The notes: a model not told the origin generated them from the sequence alone. 64,000 bases of DNA from JACCZH01 sp963729445 (GCA_963729445.1 CAVSNU010000003.1:1240001-1304000); one strand, 5' to 3'; numbered from the stretch's first letter, positions 24,672 through 34,070 are shown. Translations and numbers: made by a program.

Positions 24672-25133
24672 ATGTCAATCATCGACTTCATCCGGCAAAT
24701 GGACGGGCAGCCAAGCCACTGCACCGAGGACGGCTTCCCGCTTATCAGCATCGACGACGAGATCTACTGCACCGTCGAGTACGCAGATGGGTTTATCGGT
24801 GGCCAGAAGGTGGTCGGCGTCGCCCAGGGTCCCCGGTTCATCGAGATTCTGCTCGGCAATGGCTATCTCATCCCCCTCACCTGCCCCTGCTGCGGCGGCG
24901 AGCTACACCTGAGGGACATGCAGCTGCCTGAGCTCAGAGCACTCCTGATTGGCCGCTCAATCGAGGGCTTCCGCCACGGCGAGTGGGTCGGCCAGGAAGT
25001 GCCTCCCAAGCGTCACCCGGTCTTCGCGCTGCAATTCAGCGGCACCGAGGAGCGCCAGGAGCGCACCATCGAGGTCGCCCTCGAATCCGTGCGCCAGATC
25101 CGCAAAGCCACGACGCCCGGCACGTCCTCCTGA
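24672..25133 (+). CDS. Hypothetical protein with CPCC zinc-ribbon-like motif
   Basis: A 153-residue soluble protein. Start ATG 24672 is chosen because GGAAAG lies upstream and the sequence before it crosses a terminator. The N-terminal half is beta-rich (ISIDDEIYCTVEYADG, IEILLGNGYLIPL) and contains TCPCCGGELHL, a half zinc-ribbon or redox motif. A helical segment (LPELRALLIGRSIEGF) and a beta-rich C-terminus follow. No family is recognised. Confidence 0.72.
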   Translation: MSIIDFIRQMDGQPSHCTEDGFPLISIDDEIYCTVEYADGFIGGQKVVGVAQGPRFIEILLGNGYLIPLTCPCCGGELHLRDMQLPELRALLIGRSIEGFRHGEWVGQEVPPKRHPVFALQFSGTEERQERTIEVALESVRQIRKATTPGTSS

Positions 25134-25308
25134 CGGTGACTGCGGGCATCCTGCGTTTATTTGCCATCCTGAGCCCATTCGTCACCCCGAGCGCCTGACC
25201 AATCACCCTGAACGTTCATCAGGTCAGCCTGAGTACTGGACCACCGGGGAGTTGTCACGCTCCGGGGCGCCGTCGGTCGGAGAGGACACCATCATCCTGC
25301 GCCTATGA

Positions 25309-25388
25309 GTCATCCTGAGCGGAAGCGAAGGATCTCTTGCCTGATTGCCGAGGCGTTGACCAGAGATCCTTCCTTGCGTCAGGATGAC
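25309..25388. repeat. Dispersed inverted repeat, family B, with flanking units
   Basis: Left arm GTCATCCTGAGCGGAAGCGA and right arm ending GCGTCAGGATGAC. Direct copies of a unit with GGGGAGTTGTCACG flank it at about 25231-25260 and 25412-25442. The 581-base gap from 25134 to 25714 is essentially all repeat DNA. Confidence 0.85.
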
Positions 25389-25464
25389 TATCAAACGCAG
25401 GATGACATCAATCTCAGTACTGGACCACAGGGGAGTTGTCACGCGCCCGGGTTCCTACCTGTCG

Positions 25465-25532
25465 GTAGGGGAGGAGCTCGTCTCCTCCCGGAACCCCGGT
25501 CCGCTCGACGCGGGAGGAGACTCCTCCCTTAC
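25465..25532. repeat. Hairpin repeat, family C
   Basis: Left arm GTAGGGGAGGAGCTCGTCTC, right arm CGGGAGGAGACTCCTCCCTTAC shortened by a few bases compared with the copies at 47.1 and 52.5 kb, central CCGGTCCGCTCGACG. Here it is attached to family B DNA. Confidence 0.8.
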
Positions 25533-25714
25533 CGGGGGTGAAGTACTCAGGATGATCAGTTGGGCGCCGTTCATTCGACAGTCATGAGGCCGCTGATGAT
25601 GACCACGAGCGAGACGTGCTTCACTCAGGCACCGTGGAAGAGTGCCACTGCTCCAGGCAGGGTGTACACTCTCTCCTTGCAAACACTTGGTGCAACAGGA
25701 GGCCGGATACGAGC

Positions 25715-26602
25715 TTGAAGATCTTTGATACACACGTCCATTTCCCCTGGGGCGAGGACCGCGACCCGGACGAAGCGATCCAGGAACTCGTTGAACAGGC
25801 GCGGGACGCCAACGTCGCGCACATGTGCCTGCTTGGCTCGCGCTTCGGTGATTACAACGAGCGCGTCAGCCGTGCCATGCAGCAGTATCCCGAGCTGTTC
25901 TTCGGACTCTACGGTATCGACCTCGATGAAGAAGGTCCGGATCAGGTTCATGAAGCCGCCCGGCGCGGGTATCGTGGCCTGAAGATCATCCTGCCGATCA
26001 AACGCTACGACCACCCGGACTACTTCCCGGTCTACGCAGCGGCTGAAGAGCATGGCTTTGTCTGTCTCTTCCACACCGGCGTTGTCGGCGGCGGGGCGGA
26101 CTACCGCATTCACGACCCGTTCGATCCCGCGCTCATCGAGCGCGTCCGCTCAATGGAAGAGCGTTCGCGTGGCCGTGGCGTCTCCTCGGCCCACATGGAG
26201 CCGATCACCCTCGACACGGTCGCCTTCAACTTCCCGTTCCTGAAAATCATCGGCGCGCATCTCGGCATCGGTTACTACGACATCGCCTGTCACATCGCCC
26301 GCTGGCGCAGAAACGTCTTCTTCGACATCTCCGGCGGCGAGATGGTGCGCCGCCACGTCATCGAGCGCCGGCTGATCCCGGCCGAGATCTCACACTTCAA
26401 GCTCGTCTATGGTTCCGACAACAACCAGCGCTTCGCCGAGGAAATCCGCGACTGGCAGGCCATCTTCGACCTGCTGCGGCTCGGCGACGAAGAGCGCGAG
26501 CGTATCTTCTATGGCAACGCCGCCCGTCTCTTCGGCGTGATCCCAACCGAAACCTTCCCCGCACCCGAGCCTGCCGGAGCCGCGACCGGCGATGGGAGCT
26601 AG
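25715..26602 (+). CDS. Amidohydrolase (Amidohydro_2 / metal-dependent hydrolase)
   Basis: A 295-residue TIM-barrel hydrolase. The first strand carries the metal-binding FDTHVHFPWG. Further likely ligands or barrel signatures are LKIILPIKRYDHPDY, FVCLFHTGVVGG, IIGAHLGIGYYDIA (His) and LVYGSDNN (Asp). TTG 25715 directly precedes the first strand and AGGAGG lies 12 bases upstream; the preceding in-frame sequence looks non-coding. It is monocistronic with a hairpin terminator downstream. Substrate is unknown; relatives act on aromatic acid decarboxylation or hydrolysis. Confidence 0.88.
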   Translation: MKIFDTHVHFPWGEDRDPDEAIQELVEQARDANVAHMCLLGSRFGDYNERVSRAMQQYPELFFGLYGIDLDEEGPDQVHEAARRGYRGLKIILPIKRYDHPDYFPVYAAAEEHGFVCLFHTGVVGGGADYRIHDPFDPALIERVRSMEERSRGRGVSSAHMEPITLDTVAFNFPFLKIIGAHLGIGYYDIACHIARWRRNVFFDISGGEMVRRHVIERRLIPAEISHFKLVYGSDNNQRFAEEIRDWQAIFDLLRLGDEERERIFYGNAARLFGVIPTETFPAPEPAGAATGDGS

Positions 26603-26642
26603 CAACACGGCTAGACACACGTCACCGGTAGGAGCGGCAGCA

Positions 26643-26666
26643 AAGCGGGCACATCAGTGCCCGCTT
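26643..26666 (+). terminator. Hairpin terminator after amidohydrolase
   Basis: AAGCGGGCAC pairs with GTGCCCGCTT around an ATCA loop. Only a weak T-rich tail follows. Confidence 0.6.
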
Positions 26667-26791
26667 CATCGTTCATCCGACCAGTTCACCCGGATTCGAC
26701 AGGTGAGGGGCTCGTCCCCTCCCGGTCTCGGCGGTCGGATATCCGGAAGAGGACGACCCCCTCGCCTACAAGGGACAAGCGGAGCAAAAAC

Positions 26792-27659
26792 ATGAACACA
26801 GACTCAAACACACTACATGGTAAGCAGATCGCGTTTATCGGTTGTGGCGTCATGGGCGAGGCCATTCTGGCGACGCTCCTGCACGGAGAGATGGTCTCTC
26901 CGGACCAGATCACCGGCGCGGAACCGGTGGCCGAGCGCCGCATCGAGCTCGCGAAGCGCTACGGCATCACCATGGCGGCGACCAATCTCGAAGCTGTTGC
27001 AGGCGCCGATATCATCATGCTCACAATCAAGCCACAGTCGCTCGATTCCATCGGCAACGACCTGCGCGGCAAGCTGAACGCCAACCAGGTTGTCGTCTCG
27101 ATTCTGGCGGGCGCGACCATTGACCGGCTGTGCACTGGACTCGATCATCAGTGCCGTCGTCAGGGCCATGCCGAACACCCCGTCACAGATCGGCCAGGGG
27201 ATGACCGTCTGGATGGCGACGCCGGAGGTGACCGACCTGCAGCAGCAGGAAGTTGCTGCCGTGCTCAGCGCCATGGGGCGTGCGGTCCAGGTCACCAGCG
27301 AGAACGAGGTCGATATGGCGACGGCTCTCTCGGGCACGGGGCCGGCCTACATCTTCATGGTGATGGAGTCCCTCATCGACGCCGGGGTGCACATGGGCTT
27401 CTCGCGGCGAATCTCAGAGGAGCTGGTCTTGCAGACGATGATCGGCTCGGTATTGTTCGCCAAAGAATCCGGCAAACATCCGGCCGAGCTGAGGAACATG
27501 GTCACGTCACCGGGCGGAACGTCCGCAGCGGCCATCTACCAGATGGAGAAAGGGAGCCTGCGGACCGTCATCTCGCGCGCGGTGTGGGCAGCCTACCAGC
27601 GCACGCGCGAGCTGGGCCAGGGCGAATCGGTTCAGGCGCCCCCGCCGTCGGTGCGGTAA
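26792..27659 (+). pseudogene. proC: Pyrroline-5-carboxylate reductase, frameshifted
   Basis: Encodes the final enzyme of proline synthesis (NAD(P)H reduction of pyrroline-5-carboxylate) but in two frames. Frame one from ATG 26792 (GGAG upstream) gives IAFIGCGVMGEAILATLLHG and DIIMLTIKPQSLDSI up to ILAGATIDRLCTGL. The family continuation, AVVRAMPNTPSQIGQGMTVW then ALSGTGPAYIFMVME and the C-terminal KHPAELRNMVTSPGGTSAAA, is in the next frame. The break lies around 27131-27150 and needs removal of one base. All catalytic segments are otherwise intact, so either a sequencing error or a very recent mutation. Confidence 0.88.
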
Positions 27660-27684
27660 AGTTTCTTGTCATGGGATCTCTCGA

Positions 27685-27730
27685 GTGAGACAACTCGCCT
27701 CATTTGTCTAAATGGGCACACTTGTCTCAC
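27685..27730. other. Inverted repeat in gap after proC
   Basis: GTGAGACAA (27685-27693) and TTGTCTCAC (27722-27730) separated by 28 bases. Remaining bases of the 27660-27895 gap show no gene. Could be an operator or the end of an old insertion element. Confidence 0.3.
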
Positions 27731-27895
27731 AAGACCGGAATTACTGAATGAGCAGCGGCGGATCAACGAGGTCCAGCTGCCGATACGCTGAAAGAGGAAC
27801 GCACTCGTCGTCGTCGCGCCTCTCTGGTATCGAATCGCATTGGGCTGGTTACTCAAAAGCCTCCCGCGATCGACCACGGATAGAAGGGATCCTGC

Positions 27896-28069
27896 ATGTC
27901 ACCATTTGAGCGGCAGGGAAGGATTCTGCTGGCAGCGGCCATCGGGCTGCTCTTTCTCAGCGTGATCGTGAGCATGGTGATGGCCGAATGGTTCATCTAT
28001 GGATTCCTTTTCGCCGCAGGTATCGGCGTTACCGGCATCTTTTTCTTGCTACGCGGACGACAGGCGTAG
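27896..28069 (+). CDS. Small two-helix membrane protein, 57 aa
   Basis: ATG 27896 with AGAAGGGAT upstream opens a 57-codon frame ending TAG at 28067. It has two hydrophobic helices (ILLAAAIGLLFLSVIVSMVM and GFLFAAGIGVTGIFFLL), a polar start (MSPFERQGR) and a basic end (RGRQA), the layout of a small inner-membrane protein. It lies 20 bases before the PAP2 gene and is probably in its operon. Function unknown. Confidence 0.65.
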   Translation: MSPFERQGRILLAAAIGLLFLSVIVSMVMAEWFIYGFLFAAGIGVTGIFFLLRGRQA

Positions 28070-28088
28070 ACGGCCGTTGGATAAGCCA

Positions 28089-29006
28089 GTGAGCGCCGTC
28101 GACAGACAGATGCACGACAGCTGGGTGCTGCGGCTGGGCGGCACCGGCGGCATCCTTCTCCGGATCGGACTCATCATTCTGGCGATCATCGCGATTCGCG
28201 AACACGTGATGCGGACCAGCTCGCTCGCTGTTCTAATGGCGTTCCTGCTTGCCGGCGTGATCCTGACCCTGCCGCTGGCGCGCTACGCCGCGGCCTGGTT
28301 GGTCTTCTCGCTGGTCAGGGGAGTGGCTGACGACGTTGGGCTCCCCGACCGAGGAGGACTCTTCGCCACGGTGGATAGCTGGATCGGCGCCGGGGTCACG
28401 CCAACCGAGCGGTTGCAGGGCATGTTCTACACCCTGGGGCAGATCGGCATCATCGATCAGGCCGCGATCTGGGTACACGCTTCCTACTACTTCGTGCCGC
28501 ACCTGATCGCTGTCACCATCTGGTGGCCCTGCCGCAAGAGTGGGTCGCCGCTCTTCGATACCTACCTGCGGGCAATGGTCGCCGTCATGGTTGCCGGCGT
28601 AGTCCTGTATGCCCTGTTGCCGACCAGCCCGCCCTGGCTGGAAACCAATGGAAGCAGCCACCTGGACGTTACGCGTATCGTCCACGCCGCCAACAGCAAC
28701 CCAACGGTCAGCCGCGAGCAGATCTACACGATCTTTACCGACCCCAACCCGATCGCGGCCATGCCCTCGCTCCACACCGCCATCACCGTCCTGGCCGCCT
28801 GGGTGGTCTGGCAACGTCACCGGCCGCTCGGGATACTGGCCGCGGGCTACGCCGCCGCGATGGGTCTCGCGCTCGTCTATCTTGGCGAGCACTACGTCAT
28901 CGATGTCCTCGCCGGGATTGCCCTGACCGCGACGGTTGTCGCAGTCATACAGCGTCTCTACCCTACTGACGCTCAGTGCCCTCTCCCTGAGAAACCGCCC
29001 CTGTAG
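28089..29006 (+). CDS. PAP2-superfamily membrane phosphatase/phosphotransferase
   Basis: A 305-residue protein with six or so membrane helices. The PAP2 active-site segments are MPSLHTAITVL (Ser-Leu-His) and LGEHYVIDVLAG (His and Asp), separated as in inositol-phosphorylceramide-synthase-like members. The arginine motif near LLPTSPPWLETNG is less clear. GTG 28089 is used; ATG 28110 is an alternative. Likely acts on a lipid phosphate or lipid head group on the outer face of the membrane. Confidence 0.85.
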   Translation: MSAVDRQMHDSWVLRLGGTGGILLRIGLIILAIIAIREHVMRTSSLAVLMAFLLAGVILTLPLARYAAAWLVFSLVRGVADDVGLPDRGGLFATVDSWIGAGVTPTERLQGMFYTLGQIGIIDQAAIWVHASYYFVPHLIAVTIWWPCRKSGSPLFDTYLRAMVAVMVAGVVLYALLPTSPPWLETNGSSHLDVTRIVHAANSNPTVSREQIYTIFTDPNPIAAMPSLHTAITVLAAWVVWQRHRPLGILAAGYAAAMGLALVYLGEHYVIDVLAGIALTATVVAVIQRLYPTDAQCPLPEKPPL

Positions 29007-29080
29007 TCCACCTGGTCTCGACCGATCCACAGCCTCGGGTACCATGGCAACCCTTATTCTCAAGAGCGGATCTGGCTCTG

Positions 29081-29986
29081 ATGGCAGCGGTACACGAAGA
29101 GAAACGGTTTCAACAATTGGTCCAGAGAATGGACCCTCAGAGCAGGTTGCTGCGAACGCGGCACCTCACGGGTGGAGTCTCAGCGCGCGTAACGACACTT
29201 GAGGTCAAGCGGCCTGACGGACGAACGCAGAAAATGATCGTACGCCGGCATGGTGGCGAAGATCTCAGACACAACCCAGACATAGCGAGAGACGAATTCA
29301 ACCTCCTGCAGATCGCTCACTCCCGGGGATTGACAACCCCGGCACCGCTATATTACGACCAGGCTTGCGATCTGTTCCCCACCCCATTCCTGGTAATCGA
29401 GTACGTTGAGGGAGAGACGGAATTTACACCCTCTGATCTGGCCGATTATCTGTTACAGGCAGCGGCACACCTTGCCAGGATCAACGGAGTCATTGACGCG
29501 CCGGATCTCGCTTTCCTTCCTAGACAAGGAAAGGGATTTCGTGAACGACCGGTGAACCTTGACCGTTCGTTGAAGGAAGAGCGTATCCGCGACGCGTTGG
29601 AATCTGCCTGGCCCGTAACGCAAGTGAATGCATCCGTTTTGCTCCATGGTGATTTCTGGCCAGGCAATTTACTGTGGAGAGATGGTGAGCTTGTCGCCGT
29701 CATCGACTGGGAAGACGCGACAATAGGAGATCCGCTGGCTGATCTCGCCAATGCCAGACTCGAGATCCTGTGGGCATTCGGCATCGACGCCATGCGTGAT
29801 TTCACTGCGCATTATGAATCGCTAACAGAGATCGATGTTACACATCTGCCCTATTGGGATCTCTGTGCCGCACTGCGGCCATGTTCAAAGCTCTCCGAAT
29901 GGGGTCTCGACCCCGTTGCAGAAAAAAGGATGAGAGAACGCCACCAGGTGTTCATCACTCAGGCGTTTGAGCGGCTCCCCATTTAG
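29081..29986 (+). CDS. Aminoglycoside phosphotransferase-family kinase
   Basis: A 301-residue protein kinase-like fold. The N-lobe contains VRRHGGEDLRHNPDIARDE with the likely ATP-binding Lys/Arg region, followed by FPTPFLVIEYVEGETEF. The catalytic loop is LLHGDFWPGNLLW (HxDxxxxN) and the metal-binding motif is VIDWEDATIGDP. APH-family members phosphorylate small molecules such as sugars, choline or antibiotics; nothing indicates a resistance role. It stands alone before a repeat cluster. Confidence 0.88.
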   Translation: MAAVHEEKRFQQLVQRMDPQSRLLRTRHLTGGVSARVTTLEVKRPDGRTQKMIVRRHGGEDLRHNPDIARDEFNLLQIAHSRGLTTPAPLYYDQACDLFPTPFLVIEYVEGETEFTPSDLADYLLQAAAHLARINGVIDAPDLAFLPRQGKGFRERPVNLDRSLKEERIRDALESAWPVTQVNASVLLHGDFWPGNLLWRDGELVAVIDWEDATIGDPLADLANARLEILWAFGIDAMRDFTAHYESLTEIDVTHLPYWDLCAALRPCSKLSEWGLDPVAEKRMRERHQVFITQAFERLPI

Positions 29987-30041
29987 AGCCTTCGTAGCGG
30001 CGCAATAATGAGTTGCCCTGATTGATCCGGTCATGAGGAAT

Positions 30042-30106
30042 GCGTAGCGGCGCAATTTATTGCGCCCTCTCCGGCGCCTGAGCGACCAGGCAAGGCGCAA
30101 TACGGG
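30042..30106. repeat. Palindromic repeat, family A, truncated copy
   Basis: Left arm CGTAGCGGCGCAATTTATTG, loop CTCTCCGG...CAGGCAAGG, right arm reduced to GCGCAATACGGG. Preceded by GATTGATCCGG, an outer flank shared with other copies. Confidence 0.75.
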
Positions 30107-30122
30107 AAGTGGTCCTCAACTG

Positions 30123-30199
30123 CGTACGGGCGCAATTCATTGCGCCCTCTCCAACGCCACGAGCAGCCAGGCAAGGGCGCAATGAATTGCGCCCGTACG
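30123..30199. repeat. Palindromic repeat, family A, complete copy
   Basis: CGTACGGGCGCAATTCATTG mirrored by CAATGAATTGCGCCCGTACG, loop CTCTCCAACG...CAGGCAAGG. Together with the truncated copy it fills the gap between the APH-type gene and the amidohydrolase. Confidence 0.88.
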
Positions 30200-30343
30200 A
30201 AGATGAAGGCGCTGACCACTATCGGATGAACTAGGACACTTTCTCTACGACGCCCTATACGAGGACTCTCAACGTCCAAACCTTCGCCTGCTTCAAGCGC
30301 GCGCTCATGAAGGAGCTCTTCCTTACCCTCGTGTATCAGAAGC

Positions 30344-30368
30344 GGGGGCGACGCATGGCGTCGCCCCC
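30344..30368 (-). terminator. Hairpin downstream of the D-aminoacylase-like gene
   Basis: GGGGGCGACGC and GCGTCGCCCCC form an 11-base-pair perfect stem with a three-base loop, 35 bases past the stop of the minus-strand gene. No T-run, so a strong hairpin rather than a classical terminator. Confidence 0.55.
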
Positions 30369-30402
30369 AACGAACAGAGGTTTTATGTGTTGAACGAAGC
30401 CT

Positions 30403-32037
30403 CTAGGCTCGCCGGCCTGGGCCGTCCACGATCCGGCCCGGCATGGCGCCGGTGTGCTCGCCGTTCTCGATCACGCGCCCGCCGTTGACCCAGACATCGC
30501 GGATGCCGACCGAGAGGTGGTGCGGGTCGGTGAAGGTCGATCGATCGCTGACCGTCTCCGGATCGAACACCACGACATCGGCGAACATCCCGTCGCGCAG
30601 CAAGCCACGGTCGCGGATGCTCAGCCGGTCGGCCACCGACGAGGTCATCTTGCGGATCGCGTCTTCCAGCGACAGCACGCCCTCTTCGCGGACATACTTG
30701 CCGAGCACGCGCGTAAACGTGCCGTAGGCGCGCGGGTGGGTTGCGTTCGTCTGGGTAGCGGGATCGATCCCGCCTGCGTCGGTCGAGATCTTGATCCAGG
30801 GTTGCTGCATCTGTAGCTTCAGGTTGTCTTCGCTCATCGTGAAGTAGATGGTGCTGATGCGCTGCTGCTCCGAGAGCAGCAGGTAGCGCACCGTGTCCGC
30901 CCACTCCTCGCCCCGCAACGTGGCGATCTCGTCCAGGTTCTTGCCGTTGTACTGCACGTTCTCGGGCTTCAGCAGGCCGACCGGAACGACGCTCTCGCGA
31001 TTCGTTGAGCGCGCCATGGCGGTCGTGTTCGCCTCTGGATTCAGCATCTCGGCGCGCATCGTCTGCCAGATCGCCTCGTCAGCCAGGTTGTCGAACAGCT
31101 TGCCACCCTCGGCCGCCCAATTCGGCACCAGGATGGTGAGGCCGGTACCACTCGCGACGTAGGGATACATGTCGGACGTGACATCGAGGCCTTCGGCGCG
31201 TGCCTTGTCGATAGCCGCAATCGCCTTCTTCATCAACGGCCAGGCCGGCTCGCCGGACGCTTTCAGGTGGTAGATCTCAATCGCGCAGCCCGAGCGCCGG
31301 CCGATCTCGATCGCCTCCTCGATGCCCTCCAGCAGCTGGTCGGACTCGTTACGGACGTGGGTGATATAGACGCCGCCGTACTCCCCGGCGACCTTCGCGA
31401 CCTCAACCAGCTCATCCGTGCCGGAATAGGAGCTCGGCGGGTAGATCAGCGCCGGAGCAACGCCGAACGCGCCGTCTTTCATCGCCTCGTGCATGACTTC
31501 GCGCATCGTGTCGAGCTCGGCCTCGGTCGGCTCGCCCATGTCCCAGCCCTTGGCGTACTCCCGCACCGTTCCACCGCCAACGAACGAACCGATGTTGAGC
31601 GACGTGCCGCGCGCCTCGATCGCCTCAAGCCAGTCGCGGAAGCGGGTCCACTCCTTCGCCTGCTCGGCCCAATGACCCAGATCAGCCGAGATGACGCTCG
31701 AGCGCATGGGATCGTCGATGCGGCCGCCGAATGGTGCCGGAGTCCACATCTCGCCCATGATCTCGGTCGTCACGCCCTGGGTTGCCTTGGAAAGCAGCTT
31801 GCCGTCCTCGAAGAGCGGGATGATCGAGTGGCTCTGGATGTCGATGAAGCCCGGGCAGACCACATGCCCGGTCGCGTCGACGACCTCTTTCGCACTCGCT
31901 GGATCAATCGCACCGGCGCGGGTCACCTTGGCGACCTTGTCACCTGTGATCGCGACGTCTCCATAGAACCAGGGGTTCCCGGTTCCATCAATGACCTTCC
32001 CGCCGCGAATCAACAGATCGTAGGTTTCGTGAGCCAT
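30403..32037 (-). CDS. N-acyl-D-amino-acid deacylase family amidohydrolase
   Basis: A 544-residue metal-dependent hydrolase of the D-aminoacylase/dihydroorotase-like group. The small beta domain at the N-terminus (YDLLIRGGKVIDGTGNPWFY) precedes the barrel. Barrel motifs include PGFIDIQSHS, QGVTTEIMGE, GGVYITHVRNESD, AIEIYHLKASG and DVTSDMYPYVASGTGL, and the barrel closes with the C-terminal WVNGGRVIENGEHTG. ATG 32037 has AAGGGAC upstream. Family members remove acyl groups from D-amino acids; the exact substrate is not evident. It is a single gene bounded by family A repeats. Confidence 0.9.
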   Translation of the reverse strand: MAHETYDLLIRGGKVIDGTGNPWFYGDVAITGDKVAKVTRAGAIDPASAKEVVDATGHVVCPGFIDIQSHSIIPLFEDGKLLSKATQGVTTEIMGEMWTPAPFGGRIDDPMRSSVISADLGHWAEQAKEWTRFRDWLEAIEARGTSLNIGSFVGGGTVREYAKGWDMGEPTEAELDTMREVMHEAMKDGAFGVAPALIYPPSSYSGTDELVEVAKVAGEYGGVYITHVRNESDQLLEGIEEAIEIGRRSGCAIEIYHLKASGEPAWPLMKKAIAAIDKARAEGLDVTSDMYPYVASGTGLTILVPNWAAEGGKLFDNLADEAIWQTMRAEMLNPEANTTAMARSTNRESVVPVGLLKPENVQYNGKNLDEIATLRGEEWADTVRYLLLSEQQRISTIYFTMSEDNLKLQMQQPWIKISTDAGGIDPATQTNATHPRAYGTFTRVLGKYVREEGVLSLEDAIRKMTSSVADRLSIRDRGLLRDGMFADVVVFDPETVSDRSTFTDPHHLSVGIRDVWVNGGRVIENGEHTGAMPGRIVDGPGRRA

Positions 32038-32131
32038 GTACGTCCCTTACTTATCTTCGTCAGATTCCAAGCGCTCCTTTCGTAGGAGCGTCATACCGGA
32101 GGTCGTTCCTTGTCCGGGGCGTTCCTCGCTT

Positions 32132-32206
32132 CGTACGGGCGTAATGTATTGCGCCCTGCCTGGTCGCCCGGGCACTGGAGAGGGGGCGATGAATTACGCC
32201 TGTACG
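32132..32206. repeat. Palindromic repeat, family A, complete copy (inverse loop)
   Basis: Arms CGTACGGGCGTAATGTATTG and CGATGAATTACGCCTGTACG; the loop reads CCTGCCTGG...CTGGAGAGGG, the opposite orientation to the copy at 30123. The remainder of the 305-base gap shows a solitary arm (ATTGCGCCTCTACG near 32248) and no gene. Confidence 0.85.
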
Positions 32207-32342
32207 CAGGCTTCCCTTAGTCGGATCAAGCGGTCAACTTCCATACATTGCGCCTCTACGAAGGCACAATGCCCGCGTCAGCCTAGCACGACTCGACCTC
32301 CTCCACACCCTAAACGTTAGACTTACCGGATGGAGGAGAATC

Positions 32343-33775
32343 GTGACCGTGAACGAACAGCGCATCCAGAGGCCGGACTTGATCGAGCGCCTACCGGAGC
32401 GGGAACAGGAGATCAGCCGCCGGCTGACGCAGACATTTACTGAGCAAGGTGAGGAGCTCTACCTGGTTGGTGGAGTCGTGCGCGATCTGCTGTTAGAGCG
32501 GGGCAGGGCAGATCTGGACATGGCGACCTCGGCGACACCACAAACGACGAAGCTGCTGGGGGAATCCGCCGGAGCCGACGCCATTTTCACCGTCGGCGAA
32601 GCGTACGGGACGATCGGCTTGCTGTTCCGTGAGGAGGGCCAGCCGGATCTGATCGTCGAGATCACGACCTACCGCAGCGAGGTCTATCCCACGCCCGACC
32701 GGCGACCCGAGGTCAAGCACGGCGTCAGCCTCATCGAAGACCTCTCCCGGCGGGACTTCACGATTAACGCCATTGCTCTGCAAGCCGAGACCGGAGAGCT
32801 GATCGATCCCTTCAACGGCATCGGCGATCTGGAGCGACGCGAGTTACACGCCGTTGGCGACGCCACGCAACGTTTTATGGAAGACCCGTTGCGAGTGCTG
32901 CGCGCAGCCAGGTTCGCGGCCGAGCTCGATTTCGAGATCGGAGCATCAACACTCGTCGCCATGCGCGAGACCGGACCGCAGATCGAGCGAGTCAGCCGCG
33001 AGCGCATCGCCGCGGAGCTGAACCGGCTGCTGGTTGCCCCGGCGGTCAGGCGTGGGTTAGAAGTGCTCGCAACCGTCGATCTCATTCGCCATATCCTGCC
33101 CGAGCTCATGCCGATGGTTGAAGATGATCGCGACGGCGGTGCGTTCCGCCACAAAGACATCTGGACTCACACGCTGGCGGTTGTCGAGCAGTCTCCCCCA
33201 GGCTGGCCGTGCGCTGGGCGGCGCTGCTGCATGACGCGGCCAAGCCGGCCACCCGGTCGGTTGACGAGAGTGGCGAGGTGCACTTCTTCGGCCACGAGCT
33301 GGTCGGCGCCCGTCTCGCGCGCAAGGTGCTGGGCAAGCTCAAGCAAGAACGAACCCTGGAGCAGCGGGTCAGCCGTCTGGTCGCGATGCACCTGCGGCCG
33401 TCAGGGTATGACAAAGACTGGACCGATTCCGCGGTACGCCGCCTCGCGCTTGAGGCCGGCGAGGTCTTCGAGGATCTGCTGGATCTGGCCGCCGCTGACG
33501 TCACCAGCGCCCGAGCCCACCGCCGCTCAGCCGCCGCCCGGCGCGTGGCAGGACTACGTGCCCACCACGAGCGGCTGCAAGCAGAACACGCCCTCGATCA
33601 ACTCCAGAGCCCGCTCGACGGTCACGCGCTCATGTCGATGTTCGACCGCCCACCCGGCCGCTGGATCGCCGACATCAAAGACCGTCTCCGAGAGATGGTC
33701 ATCGACGGCGACCTGGCCCCCGGCGACACCGCGACCGCGGCCGCCCTTGCCAGAGAGTGGATGGCCGAGCAATAG
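32343..33775 (+). pseudogene. cca: CCA tRNA nucleotidyltransferase, frameshifted
   Basis: Adds or repairs the 3' CCA of tRNA. GTG 32343 has GGAGGAG upstream. The head domain is intact: LYLVGGVVRDLLLERGRADLDMATSA with the catalytic acidic pair, then SRRDFTINAIAL and MEDPLRVLRAARFAAEL. After HKDIWTHTLAVVEQSPP the frame breaks; adding one C to the five-C run at 33195-33199 continues as RLAVRWAALLHDAAKP and the HD-like and tail domains to TAG-free end at 33775. The exact repair by a single homopolymer base makes a sequencing error likely; otherwise the essential tRNA function must come from another gene. Confidence 0.9.
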
Positions 33776-33852
33776 AGCATCTGACGATCACCGATGCTTG
33801 CACGGAATTCTAGCTATCGGGCCAGCGATTCTTCGCGATACCTGGCACAGTC

Positions 33853-33881
33853 TTGACGGGGAGCGCCCCGCCTGTTTGAAT
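33853..33881 (+). promoter_or_regulatory. Promoter of the thiamine-precursor transporter operon
   Basis: TTGACG (33853-33858), 17 bases, TTGAAT (33876-33881), placing transcription start about 20 bases before the TPP riboswitch. Confidence 0.5.
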
Positions 33882-33908
33882 GAGTGCAACAATGAAATAC
33901 TCTGGAGA

Positions 33909-33993
33909 GCTACGGGGGCTTGGGGAGCCAGGCTGAGAGGGTAGTCAGACCACTACCGACCGTTGGGACCTGACCTGGGTAATGCCAGCGTAG
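33909..33993 (+). promoter_or_regulatory. TPP riboswitch (THI element)
   Basis: The conserved core is present in order: GGCTGAGAGGG, a variable hairpin (GTAGTCAGACCACTAC), GGGACCTGACCTGGGTAATG and CCAGCGTAGG. The outer stem pairs CTACG (33909-33913) with CGTAG (33988-33992). It should bind thiamine pyrophosphate and switch off the ABC transporter operon that starts at 34152. Confidence 0.93.
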
Positions 33994-34043
33994 GAATGTC
34001 ACAGTTGCACCACATAGGCGCACTGTACCTGCAGACATGGAGA

Positions 34044-34070
34044 CGCTGGACCTTGAGACCGGCGTTTTTT
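34044..34070 (+). terminator. Regulated terminator downstream of the TPP riboswitch
   Basis: CGCTGG (34044-34049) pairs with CCGGCG (34059-34064, one G-U pair) and is followed by six T. Its position between riboswitch and first gene is typical of transcription-termination control. Confidence 0.7.

Noticed and set aside
27660..27895. Remnant of an insertion-sequence transposase
   Set aside because: An inverted repeat and a short suggestive peptide (RRINEVQLP) are present, but no transposase motif can be read, so no mobile element is claimed.
29081..29986. Antibiotic-resistance gene
   Set aside because: The APH fold is clear, but the family is broad and nothing nearby indicates resistance or transfer.
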